NCBI GenBank assembly: GCA_007693635.1 | Contig: REDE01000122.1 | Location: forward strand, 1 to 56,644 | Direction of reading: 5' to 3' | Length of the DNA stretch: 56,644 nucleotides | Source: Flavobacteriales bacterium | GTDB lineage: Bacteria > Bacteroidota > Bacteroidia > Flavobacteriales > Schleiferiaceae | Shown here: positions 20,004-29,547 of the stretch, piece by piece | Position numbering within the stretch: position 1 is the first letter of the stretch | How the letters are laid out: every line of letters begins with the position of its first letter | The notes under the pieces: model-generated | What the model was told of the DNA's origin: nothing | Seen by the model: only the letters and a program-made list of their open reading frames with translations | Database searches by the model: none | Program-made: the position numbers and the translations under genes

Positions 20004-21467
20004 TTAAGATTCGCGTTGACGGAATGAATCGGCCATCAAGTACTTCTTTTCTCTAAAATTCGTAGCAATTCCTTTTATCCACGTCCGGTGAAATGCTAAA
20101 CTAAGCACACTGAACACGACCAGGGCCAATAATCCTGCGTAATGACCGAACGGCCAAGAGAATAAACCGTAGATAACCAAGGGAAGCAAGATCAATGGAA
20201 AAATCATTAAAAATTGTAATGCGCTAGTTCCTTGGTAGTTTAATGCGCTGCCGGCGTTTAAGTCAATGGGCTTACGCTGATATGTTGATAAAAACATCAG
20301 TAAGTAGGTGTTAAATCCAATGTTATACAAGGCCGCAGCGAAATGTACGGGAACCAATTCAACATTTTTAAATGCATACAAGAGTGAGAAAATAAAAGGA
20401 ATGAGGTTTAGCAAAACCAGCAGACGCCATTTTCCCAAGAAAAATTTCTCGACTTGCAGTGGTCGGGTGAGTATGCCGTCGAAATAGCGTGCTTCCCATG
20501 CGATGAGATACTGTCCGTAATTTAAAGCACCAGAACCTAACATAAAGACTGCAATAAACATGCTGGATCCAATATTGTCGTCTTTATAGAAAAACACGCC
20601 GTAGAATAGAAATAAAACGGTGAGCAGTATGGCACTTCGGGTACGTTTATGTCGTAGTATAAGTTTCCATTCATTAGCGACTAATATGCTCAATAAACTT
20701 TCCCCATTGAAATCGAGTTTACTCCAAATCCCGTCTTTTTTATCGTTAATTCTCCAGCGTTCTTCGTAGCGGTTAAATAGCAAATAGCGGTGATTCCACT
20801 TATAAGCTAATACGGGGTATGCAAAAAAGAGCAGGGCTAAGGGACTACTGAGTATTGGACTAAAAACAAATTGGGAAACACTCTGTAATGCACCATCTGT
20901 ATACCATTCCGTCAAAGCAATAAGGCCAATAATGACTAACTTTATCAGTGTTGCTTTGGTATTGCTGGCGAAAAGCCGCTTTAAGTGTGTGCCCAATAGC
21001 GTATTTCCGAGTAAAATGGCAATCAAAAATACCAGCCACCAAAGACTTGGAAAAAATCCACTTTCAGGTAAAATCAGGTTCTTTGCAAACGGAAGGAAAA
21101 CGATCAAGGCTATTAAATTCAGAAAATTGAATAAGGATTTTCCGAGAATTAGGTTAACCAGACGCTTAAACGGAATAGGCAACAATGTGTAATGTCTCAG
21201 CTGTATACTGGAAAGTTCTTGGCTCGCAAACCGAAAAGCTAAATCTCCTAGTATGTAGTAAAGCGCGAAACTCGCTGTATAACTGATAACACTTAAGTCT
21301 TCGGGTTTGTGTTTATTCACCATCTCTGGCAAAATATAACTTACCGCAATTGCCAATAAGGTAAAATAAAGGCCAACAATTCCCAGTAGGATTTTCCCTC
21401 CCCAACCACCACGCATAAAGCCACCACGTAAACTTGCAAGTACTGAATGTCTGAGGATTTCTAGCAT
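20004..21467 (-). CDS. ABC transporter permease (DUF5687-like)
   Basis: 487 aa polytopic protein directly upstream of the ATPase gene on the same strand (10-nt gap). Confidence 0.8.
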   Translation of the reverse strand: MLEILRHSVLASLRGGFMRGGWGGKILLGIVGLYFTLLAIAVSYILPEMVNKHKPEDLSVISYTASFALYYILGDLAFRFASQELSSIQLRHYTLLPIPFKRLVNLILGKSLFNFLNLIALIVFLPFAKNLILPESGFFPSLWWLVFLIAILLGNTLLGTHLKRLFASNTKATLIKLVIIGLIALTEWYTDGALQSVSQFVFSPILSSPLALLFFAYPVLAYKWNHRYLLFNRYEERWRINDKKDGIWSKLDFNGESLLSILVANEWKLILRHKRTRSAILLTVLFLFYGVFFYKDDNIGSSMFIAVFMLGSGALNYGQYLIAWEARYFDGILTRPLQVEKFFLGKWRLLVLLNLIPFIFSLLYAFKNVELVPVHFAAALYNIGFNTYLLMFLSTYQRKPIDLNAGSALNYQGTSALQFLMIFPLILLPLVIYGLFSWPFGHYAGLLALVVFSVLSLAFHRTWIKGIATNFREKKYLMADSFRQRES

Positions 21468-21515
21468 ATTGCGATTGTCTGATTTGGGTCGTTAGTGGCG
21501 CAGGATATCTAAAAA

Positions 21516-22955
21516 TTACACCTTAGTTTTTTTTCGCAATAAGGCTACATTTTCAACGTGATGGGTGTGAGGAAACATATCAACTGGCTGAAAGCGTTCA
21601 ACCTCGTACATATCCGACATCAAGGCTAAATCTCTAGCCTGGGTTGCGCTATTGCAACTGATATACACCCACCTTTCGGGTTTAAGGTCGAGTAGTGTCT
21701 GAACTACCGATGGATGCATACCTTCTCTTGGCGGATCTACAATTAAGGTATCGGGATTACCGTGCTGCTCTACAAATTCCTGATTGAGCGTTTCGCGCAT
21801 GTCTCCGGCAAAGAATTCGGTATTCGAAATTCCGTTTCGTAAGGCATTTTCCTTAGCATTCTTTATGGAATCCTCAACCAGTTCAACTCCGATAACCTTA
21901 CGGACTAGTGGCGCAAGATAGAGTGCTATTGTCCCAACACCGGTGTATAGATCATAGACCAATTCGTGTTCTTGGGGATTTAAAAAGTCAATGGCAACGC
22001 GATAGAGTGCCTCGGCTTGTAGGGCATTGGTTTGGTAAAATGTCTTGGGCCCAATGTGGAAGTTGAGATCTGCATCGGATTCACGGTAGGCTACCATCCG
22101 CTCCAAAATATATCCTTTTCCCCATGAAGTAATGACATCCTGATCGTAAAGCGATTCATTTCCTTTGAGGTTGACGGTGTAAAGTCCGGTAGTAATCTCG
22201 GGAAAAGCTGCCTGTAAATCGCTCATTACTTTTTCCGGACGGACATGCTCGTCGGGGCCAAATTGTACAAGCGTCATAACTTCACCAGTACTAGCTGTTC
22301 GAATAAGTAGGGAACGCAAAGCTCCAACTTTATCGTACGGGTGATAGTAGCTCAGGTTGTGTTCTTTTGCGTAGACTCTAAACCAATTTCGAATGGCGTT
22401 TGAGGGCTCCGGTTGTAGGTGACAGTGTTCGATATCTATAACTCTATCCCAGCGACCCGGAGCGTGAAATCCTAAGGCGTTGCGACCACTGATGTCCTCA
22501 CCAGTAGCAATTTCTTCGTCCGTCAACCAGCGATGTGTACTAAAAGAGTACTCCATTTTATTGCGATAATAGAATGCGCTAGGCGAGGGGAGTATCGGTT
22601 CGGGAGTGGGAAGTTTAAGGTGTCCAATCCGACTAAGATTTTGTTTGACCTCATCGGCCTTGAAACTCAATTGTGCGTCATAGGCTAGGTGCTGCCATTT
22701 ACATCCACCACAGTGCTCGAAATGGGCGCACTCGGGGGTTATGCGTTTCTCCGAAGGCGTAATAATTTCGACTACTTTAGCTTCGGCGTACGAACGTTTT
22801 TGTTTGTAGACTAAAGCACGGACGAAATCGCCCGGAACTGCACCAGAAACGAATACTGTTTTTCCTTCAGGAAGATGCGCGATGGCTTTTCCCTTGGCAC
22901 CAGCTCCAGTAATCTGGAGTTCGTGCAGGGTCTTTTTTCTGCGGTTATTGCCCAT
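21516..22955 (-). CDS. rlmD: 23S rRNA (uracil(1939)-C(5))-methyltransferase, RlmD/TrmA class
   Basis: 479 aa: TRAM domain, CAHFEHCGGCKWQHL Fe-S motif, SAM motif YDLYTGVGTIALYLA, VDPPREGMHPSV and YISCNSATQARDL. Confidence 0.93.
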   Translation of the reverse strand: MGNNRRKKTLHELQITGAGAKGKAIAHLPEGKTVFVSGAVPGDFVRALVYKQKRSYAEAKVVEIITPSEKRITPECAHFEHCGGCKWQHLAYDAQLSFKADEVKQNLSRIGHLKLPTPEPILPSPSAFYYRNKMEYSFSTHRWLTDEEIATGEDISGRNALGFHAPGRWDRVIDIEHCHLQPEPSNAIRNWFRVYAKEHNLSYYHPYDKVGALRSLLIRTASTGEVMTLVQFGPDEHVRPEKVMSDLQAAFPEITTGLYTVNLKGNESLYDQDVITSWGKGYILERMVAYRESDADLNFHIGPKTFYQTNALQAEALYRVAIDFLNPQEHELVYDLYTGVGTIALYLAPLVRKVIGVELVEDSIKNAKENALRNGISNTEFFAGDMRETLNQEFVEQHGNPDTLIVDPPREGMHPSVVQTLLDLKPERWVYISCNSATQARDLALMSDMYEVERFQPVDMFPHTHHVENVALLRKKTKV

Positions 22956-22960
22956 TAGGT

Positions 22961-24229
22961 TTAGTTCAGACCGAAGTAAGTACGAATCTTATCTACGTAG
23001 TTGAGCTCTTCCCAAGGAAAGAGAAGCACATCCATTTCTAAATTTTCGACTTCCCCGTTGTTAAATCGCTGAAAGCTTTTGCGAACGATTTGTGGATTTC
23101 TCCCCATGTGTCCGTAAGCTGCTGTTTCCGAGTAAATTGGCTTTCTCAATTGAAGTCTTTGTTCAATTTGATAGGGCGTCATCGGGAAAAGTTCCTCAAC
23201 CATAGCGGAAATCTGTGAATCGGTAATGCCGTTTTTAGCTGTCCCGTACGAGTTGATGTAAATGCTCGTAGGTTTGGCAACACCAATCGCGTAGGATACC
23301 TGCACGAGTACCTCCGTACATATTTCGGAGGCGACTAGGTTTTTTGCGATATGTCGAGCTGCATACGCGGCTGATCGATCCACCTTACTGGGATCTTTTC
23401 CAGAGAATGCACCGCCTCCATGTGCGCCTTTTCCTCCGTACGTATCTACAATAATCTTTCTGCCGGTTAGACCAGCATCACCGTGCGGACCGCCAATAAC
23501 AAATTTCCCTGTGGGATTGATGTGATAGGTAATATCGTCGTCGAAGAGGTTTTGCAGTTCGGCGGGGAGCTGAGCCTTTACACGCGGTATGAGAATGGCT
23601 TTGATATCGGCAGCAATTTTTTGTTGCATAACCTCCTCTTTTGCATCAAAAGGATCGTGCTGGGTAGATACCACAATGGTAGTGATGCGAACGGGCGTGT
23701 TGTCGTCGTTGTATTCAATGGTGACCTGTGACTTAGCGTCGGGACGTAAATAGGTGATATCCTTGTTTTCTCGGCGTAAAACAGCAAGTTCTTTCAAAAT
23801 TCGGTGAGAAAGATCCAGGGCTAAAGGCATGTAGTTTTCGGTTTCGTTGGTTGCGTAACCAAACATCATTCCTTGATCGCCAGCGCCTTGCTCTTCAGCC
23901 ACACTGCGGTCAACACCCTGATTGATGTCGCTAGACTGTTCGTGAATGGCCGACAAAACACCGCATGAATTTCCGTCGAACATATACTCACTACGTGTGT
24001 AGCCAATTCGGTTGATGGTGTCGCGGGCTACCTGCTGAACATCCACGTAGGTTTTGGATTTAACTTCTCCAGCAAGTACAACCTGACCGGTTGTCACTAA
24101 GGTTTCGACGGCGACTTTACTCGACGGGTCAAAGGCTAAAAATTGATCGAGAATGGCATCAGAAATTTGATCTGAAATCTTATCGGGGTGTCCTTCAGAA
24201 ACGGACTCGGAGGTAAAGTAATACGGCAT
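22961..24229 (-). CDS. metK: S-adenosylmethionine synthase
   Basis: [28 protein letters not shown]...[12 protein letters not shown]...[22 protein letters not shown]. Confidence 0.98.
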   Translation of the reverse strand: MPYYFTSESVSEGHPDKISDQISDAILDQFLAFDPSSKVAVETLVTTGQVVLAGEVKSKTYVDVQQVARDTINRIGYTRSEYMFDGNSCGVLSAIHEQSSDINQGVDRSVAEEQGAGDQGMMFGYATNETENYMPLALDLSHRILKELAVLRRENKDITYLRPDAKSQVTIEYNDDNTPVRITTIVVSTQHDPFDAKEEVMQQKIAADIKAILIPRVKAQLPAELQNLFDDDITYHINPTGKFVIGGPHGDAGLTGRKIIVDTYGGKGAHGGGAFSGKDPSKVDRSAAYAARHIAKNLVASEICTEVLVQVSYAIGVAKPTSIYINSYGTAKNGITDSQISAMVEELFPMTPYQIEQRLQLRKPIYSETAAYGHMGRNPQIVRKSFQRFNNGEVENLEMDVLLFPWEELNYVDKIRTYFGLN

Positions 24230-24382
24230 TTTTTTATATTTTATTCCTAAACAAAATTTTCGTGGAGGATGTCAAAAATGCCTTGCAGGATTCTGCTTTT
24301 AGCATTTTTTATGGTGGTTGCAATCAGTCAAATCTCTCCACTGGGGCGGCAAATGTACAGTACACAGATGAGAGAATAAACA

Positions 24383-26386
24383 CTAAAGTTGTTTTTCCAT
24401 TTCAATAAGTACGTCACGTAGGCGGGCAGCCTCAATAAAATCTAGGGATTTGGCGGCTTTTTCCATTTCCTTACGTGTTTTCTCAATTTCTTTTTTGATG
24501 TCTGCGGGCGAACTATACTTCTCTCGTCCTTCCGCGGCAAAGTTGATGCTGGTGTGGATGAAACTTTTGGTTCGCTCGCCAGGCGTGGCATCTCTGCGGT
24601 CTAGGACAGACGTCTTGGGCTTATTCAATGCCTTTGGTTCCAATCCGTGTTTGTCATTATACGCAGCCTGTGCTGCACGTCGACGGTTGGTTTCATCGAT
24701 GGTCAACTGCATACTGTTGGTGATTTTGTCGGCATACATAATGGCACGGCCCTCTAGATGGCGGGCTGCTCTACCAACTGTTTGTACGAGCGAACGTTCA
24801 GAACGAAGAAAACCTTCTTTGTCAGCATCGAGTATGGCTACCAGAGATACTTCAGGTAAATCAAGTCCTTCTCGCAAGAGGTTGACCCCAATAAGAACAT
24901 CAAAGACCCCCAAACGCAAGTCGCGCATGATTTCCACCCGTTCGAGTGTGTCTACATCCGAATGAATATAGCGACAGCGAATACCGTAGCGAGTCAGATA
25001 TTTGGTGAGCTCTTCCGCCATGCGTTTGGTTAGGGTGGTAACGAGTACACGTTCGTCCTTTTCTACGCGAATTTTTATTTCCGCCATCAAATCATCAATC
25101 TGATTTTCACTCGGGCGAATCTCAATGATGGGGTCCAAAAGTCCGGTAGGCCGAATGAGTTGCTCAACAATCACCCCTTCCGATTTTTCCAATTCGTATT
25201 CTGCCGGCGTAGCACTCACGTAAATGGTTTGATTCATTAGGTGCTCAAACTCCTCGAATTTCAACGGTCTGTTGTCCATGGCCGCCGGAAGACGAAAGCC
25301 ATATTCCACTAGATTTTCCTTTCGACTGCGGTCGCCGCCGTACATTGCTCGGACTTGCGATACGGTAACGTGACTTTCATCAATAACCATTAGGTAATCA
25401 TCAGGAAAGTAATCCAATAAACAGAACGGGCGGGTTCCCGGAGCTCGCCCATCCAAATACCTTGAATAGTTTTCAATGCCGGAGCAGTACCCCAGTTCTT
25501 TTATCATTTCCAAATCAAAGTTGGTGCGCTCCTCCAGTCGACGCGCCTCGAGCAGTCGTCTCTCTTTAATAAACTGGTCCTTGCGCATCTCTAAGTCATC
25601 CTGAATTTGCCGAATGGCTTGCTGCAAATTATCGGGTGAGGTCATAAATAAGTTTGCGGGGTAGATGCGAACGTGTTCCAACTTTGCCGTCATCGTCAAA
25701 TCAACCGGATCCCATTCTTCGATGGCTTCAATTTCGTCACCCCAAAAGTGTATGCGAATAAAGCGGTCTGCATAGGCCGGAAAAATATCGACGGTGTCGC
25801 CTTTGACCCGAAAAGAACCCCGCTGAAATTCAGCAGTAGTACGAGCGTATAGACTATTTACAAATTTGTGCAGCAGTTTGTTTCGGGATATTTGTTCACC
25901 AGTTTCTAGACTAATCATTCCCTTGTGAAACTCCTCGGGATTACCGATGCCGTACAAACAAGATACGGAAGCAACCACAATGATATCTCTGCGACCGCTG
26001 AGCAGCGAAGACGTTGTACTTAAACGCAGCTTTTCAATGTCCTCATTGATGGACAAATCTTTTTCGATGTACGTGTTAGAGCTGGGGATATAGGCTTCCG
26101 GCTGATAGTAATCGTAGTACGAAACAAAATATTCAACGGCATTATTGGGAAAGAACTGCTTAAATTCACCGTAAAGTTGCGCGGCAAGGGTTTTATTATG
26201 ACTTAAGACTAGGGTAGGGCGCTGAACTTTTTCCACCACATTAGCAATGGTAAAGGTCTTGCCAGAGCCAGTAACACCCAAAAGAGTTTGGTGTGCGGCT
26301 CCGCTTTCTAATCCTTCTGCGAGTTCTTTTATGGCTTTTGGCTGATCTCCAGTCGGTGCGTAATCCGATACAATTTTAAACTCCAT
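24383..26386 (-). CDS. uvrB: excinuclease ABC subunit UvrB
   Basis: 667 aa: LLGVTGSGKTFTIANV, YFVSYYDYYQPEAYIPSSNTYIEKD, C-terminal UVR motif. Confidence 0.98.
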   Translation of the reverse strand: MEFKIVSDYAPTGDQPKAIKELAEGLESGAAHQTLLGVTGSGKTFTIANVVEKVQRPTLVLSHNKTLAAQLYGEFKQFFPNNAVEYFVSYYDYYQPEAYIPSSNTYIEKDLSINEDIEKLRLSTTSSLLSGRRDIIVVASVSCLYGIGNPEEFHKGMISLETGEQISRNKLLHKFVNSLYARTTAEFQRGSFRVKGDTVDIFPAYADRFIRIHFWGDEIEAIEEWDPVDLTMTAKLEHVRIYPANLFMTSPDNLQQAIRQIQDDLEMRKDQFIKERRLLEARRLEERTNFDLEMIKELGYCSGIENYSRYLDGRAPGTRPFCLLDYFPDDYLMVIDESHVTVSQVRAMYGGDRSRKENLVEYGFRLPAAMDNRPLKFEEFEHLMNQTIYVSATPAEYELEKSEGVIVEQLIRPTGLLDPIIEIRPSENQIDDLMAEIKIRVEKDERVLVTTLTKRMAEELTKYLTRYGIRCRYIHSDVDTLERVEIMRDLRLGVFDVLIGVNLLREGLDLPEVSLVAILDADKEGFLRSERSLVQTVGRAARHLEGRAIMYADKITNSMQLTIDETNRRRAAQAAYNDKHGLEPKALNKPKTSVLDRRDATPGERTKSFIHTSINFAAEGREKYSSPADIKKEIEKTRKEMEKAAKSLDFIEAARLRDVLIEMEKQL

Positions 26387-26392
26387 GTAGGC

Positions 26393-26485
26393 TTAGGATT
26401 TTTTTCGTAATTTGATTTTCATATAAATAAGGTAGCCAAGAGTTACTCCAGCCACCGTGTAAACAATCCAAGGATCGAGTTCCAT
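26393..26485 (-). CDS. candidate small single-TM membrane protein (30 aa), unannotated
   Basis: ATG at 26485: MELDPWIVYTVAGVTLGYLIYMKIKLRKKS*. Acidic N-terminus, hydrophobic span, basic C-terminus; ends 6 nt before the uvrB start codon. Below the ORF-track length cutoff. Confidence 0.55.
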   Translation of the reverse strand: MELDPWIVYTVAGVTLGYLIYMKIKLRKKS

Positions 26486-26639
26486 AGTTTTAATAAATAA
26501 GAACGGCAAATCTACAAAGTAGGTTCAGCCTTTGAAGAATTAAAATAAAAAATCCTAATCACTTGCGAGAATTACAAAAATTTTCATAACATTGACCTGA
26601 GCTTACTGCGGAAGCGTAAATGTTAAATAAAATGTCGTT

Positions 26640-26669
26640 TTTGAATCGCAGATGGTTATATTACTTTTG
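26640..26669 (+). promoter_or_regulatory. Bacteroidota-type promoter (TTTG-N18-TACTTTTG)
   Basis: TTTG at 26640-26643 and TACTTTTG at 26662-26669, about 55 nt upstream of the TonB receptor ATG. Confidence 0.55.
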
Positions 26670-26724
26670 GTTATTCATTTTTTTTGCGGGTTTTTAATCA
26701 TTGAAGTCGAATAAAATTTGATGT

Positions 26725-29475
26725 ATGAAGAACGTTTTACTCGTTGTATTGTGTCTTTTTTCATTTCATATAAGTGCCCAGACAATTACTGGTCGGGTCA
26801 TCGATAAGCGCGATAATCTTCCGGTTATAGGTGCTAACGTCATAATCAAGGGAACAATAATCGGAACATCCACAGGGGTTGATGGGGATTATGAATTGAC
26901 CTTGCGAGGGCAGAGTTTTCCCGTGGTTGTGGAGGTTAGTTTTTTGGGAATGACTACACTGCAATTTGTTGCCAATCGAGCGGGCACACAGCCTCCGGTT
27001 TATATGGACGGTGACGCGGCCATGTTGGGAGAAGTCACGGTTATTGAGCAGCGATTAAGTCAAAAACAGCGTGAAAGTGCTTTGTCGGTTGTTGCTCTAG
27101 ACGTCAAGGCAATTGCGGAAACTCCTTCGGTTAGTTTTTACGAGAGTTTAGGAAATTTACAGGGGGTTGACCTGACTTCAGCGAGTATTGGTTTTAAGAT
27201 CATTAATACACGTGGATTTAACAGTACCTCTCCCGTTCGTTCTTTGCAAATTATTGACGGAGTTGATAATCAGGCACCCGGATTAAATTTTTCACTCGGA
27301 AACTTTGTTGGTGCTTCGGAATTAGATATTGTGAATGTGGATATCATCGCAGGGGCTTCAAGTGCATTTTATGGACCGAGTGCTTTCAATGGCGTGGTTT
27401 CGATGACGACCAAAGATCCATTTTTGTTTCGAGGCACCTCAGCTTCTCTTAAAGTTGGCGAGCGGAGTTTGCGGGAATTTGCGGTAAGACACGCGCAGGT
27501 ATGGCAAGACAGCAAGGGTATAGATCGATTTGCTTGGAAGCTCAACGCGTATTACCTAGAAGCGGATGATTGGGTGGCGGATAATTATGGTCCCACGGAT
27601 GAAAGTCTGGACGGCTCGGGCAATCCCGGCGGATTTGATGCGGTAAATATCTACGGTGATGAAATCGCCTTTTCCAACGCTTCAGTGCGCTCGTACCCCG
27701 GACTAGGGCGTTATTATCGCGATGGTATTCGGGAGGTTGATTTGGTCGATTACGATACACGAAATCTCAAGTTAGCGGCGTCGTTTCATTATCGTTTCGA
27801 TGATCATTCGGAGTTGATATTTGCTAGTAATTTTGGTTATGGCACCACCGTTTATCAGGGTGATAATAGGTATAGTCTTAAAGATTTGATGTTTTTTCAA
27901 AATCGTTTAGAATGGCGTAAAAAAGATAAATTTTTTATTCGTGCTTACGCAACAAATGAGGATGCAGGAAATACTTATGATGCCTATTTTACAGCACTTA
28001 AAATGCAAGAGGCGGTTTTCGAGGATCGAGCATGGGGAGCAGCATACGAGAATTTATGGCCGGTAAATCAGGTACGTAATTTGCCGGGATTCCCAACGGC
28101 AAGTTTTAACACTGAGCGTGATTTATGGATGCAGCAGTACAATGAGTTTTTAACGCAAAATGTTGATGCTTTGACTCAACTACACCAGCAAACTCGCGCC
28201 GGTGCTAACGCGGGAGGATTAGGGGCTTTAGTGCCTGGAACCCCTATGTTCGACTCATTGTTTACCCATTTTACTACACGCACATTTGCAGAAGGGGGAA
28301 CGCGCTTTTTTGATCGCTCCGCACTTTATCATATACACGGTGAGTACAAATGGGACTTTCCAAGTGCGCGTACCAATGTAACCGTTGGCGGAAATGGACG
28401 ACTCTTTGCACCTAATTCTGACGGTTCAATATTTAGTGACACCGCGGGTATTCGGATTTATAATTATGAATATGGAGTGTACGGTGGCGCAACCAAGAAA
28501 CTTATGGGTGAATTGCTGTCATTGAACGCTACGGTTAGGATGGATAAAAACCAAAATTTTGGGTATTATTTTTCCCCGGCTTTTTCTCTGGTCTACAACG
28601 TCACCAATCTTACAACGATTAGAATTAGCACTTCCTCCGCGGTAAGAAACCCAACTTTACAAGATCAGTATCTTTATTATAACGTGGGTAGAGCCATTTT
28701 ACTTGGGAACCTCGATGGAAGGGATTCTTTGGTTCCTATAGAAAACGTCACGGAGTACCTCGGGAAAAGTCAGGCCGATCGAAACAACCACGTTTGGGAA
28801 TATTACGATGTTGCGCCCGTTCGTCCAGAACGCGTACAAACCCTTGAAGGTGGGGTACGTACAACTATCGCGAAGAATTTGTTTCTTGATGCAAATTACT
28901 ATTACAGTTGGTACCGTGACTTTATTGGGTTTAATATCGGAGCGGATATTGATTTTGATCTTTCCCAGCCATTGCCATTGCAGGGCGTGCAGATTTATCG
29001 TGTGGCTGCAAATGCTGTTGACCGGGTTACGACTCAAGGATTTTCGTTTGGCTACAATTATTACTTCTGGAAAAAGTACACCTTTAATGGAAATTACTCG
29101 TGGAATCGTTTGAATTCAGAGCGCGACGATCCAATTATCCCGGCATTTAATACACCGGAACACAAATTCAATGTCGGTATATCGGGTTCGGATCTACAGT
29201 TTGAATTCGGCAGCTTAAGTCTTCCTACCATGGGATTCGCGGTGAATTATCGATGGATAGAAGGCTTCATTTTTGAAGGCTCACCGCAGTTTACAGGCGC
29301 TATAGACACCTATGATATGCTTGATATGCAAGTCAGTTTTCAAATTCCTGCGTGGAATAGCGTCTTGAAAATTGGAGGAAATAACGTGCTTAACAATATG
29401 GCATTTCAAGTATATGGAGGTCCGCGTGTAGGGCGACTTATGTATGTAAGTTGGCTCTGGGATTTTAAGAAATGA
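26725..29475 (+). CDS. TonB-dependent receptor with carboxypeptidase-like N-terminal domain
   Basis: 916 aa: signal peptide, QTITGRVIDKRDNLPVIGANVIIKGT, plug domain INTRGFNSTSPVRSLQIIDGVDNQAPG, beta-barrel, C-terminal aromatic (WLWDFKK). Confidence 0.93.
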   Translation: MKNVLLVVLCLFSFHISAQTITGRVIDKRDNLPVIGANVIIKGTIIGTSTGVDGDYELTLRGQSFPVVVEVSFLGMTTLQFVANRAGTQPPVYMDGDAAMLGEVTVIEQRLSQKQRESALSVVALDVKAIAETPSVSFYESLGNLQGVDLTSASIGFKIINTRGFNSTSPVRSLQIIDGVDNQAPGLNFSLGNFVGASELDIVNVDIIAGASSAFYGPSAFNGVVSMTTKDPFLFRGTSASLKVGERSLREFAVRHAQVWQDSKGIDRFAWKLNAYYLEADDWVADNYGPTDESLDGSGNPGGFDAVNIYGDEIAFSNASVRSYPGLGRYYRDGIREVDLVDYDTRNLKLAASFHYRFDDHSELIFASNFGYGTTVYQGDNRYSLKDLMFFQNRLEWRKKDKFFIRAYATNEDAGNTYDAYFTALKMQEAVFEDRAWGAAYENLWPVNQVRNLPGFPTASFNTERDLWMQQYNEFLTQNVDALTQLHQQTRAGANAGGLGALVPGTPMFDSLFTHFTTRTFAEGGTRFFDRSALYHIHGEYKWDFPSARTNVTVGGNGRLFAPNSDGSIFSDTAGIRIYNYEYGVYGGATKKLMGELLSLNATVRMDKNQNFGYYFSPAFSLVYNVTNLTTIRISTSSAVRNPTLQDQYLYYNVGRAILLGNLDGRDSLVPIENVTEYLGKSQADRNNHVWEYYDVAPVRPERVQTLEGGVRTTIAKNLFLDANYYYSWYRDFIGFNIGADIDFDLSQPLPLQGVQIYRVAANAVDRVTTQGFSFGYNYYFWKKYTFNGNYSWNRLNSERDDPIIPAFNTPEHKFNVGISGSDLQFEFGSLSLPTMGFAVNYRWIEGFIFEGSPQFTGAIDTYDMLDMQVSFQIPAWNSVLKIGGNNVLNNMAFQVYGGPRVGRLMYVSWLWDFKK

Positions 29476-29547
29476 TTTTTTTATCTGTTCTTGTTCCGTA
29501 TTGGATTAATGCGTAAGTTTGAATCATTAATAAATACCACTTGTATC

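Noticed and set aside
24230-24382. Possible SAM riboswitch upstream of metK
   Set aside because: No recognisable SAM-riboswitch core in the 153-nt gap. A covariance-model search (Infernal/Rfam) would be decisive.
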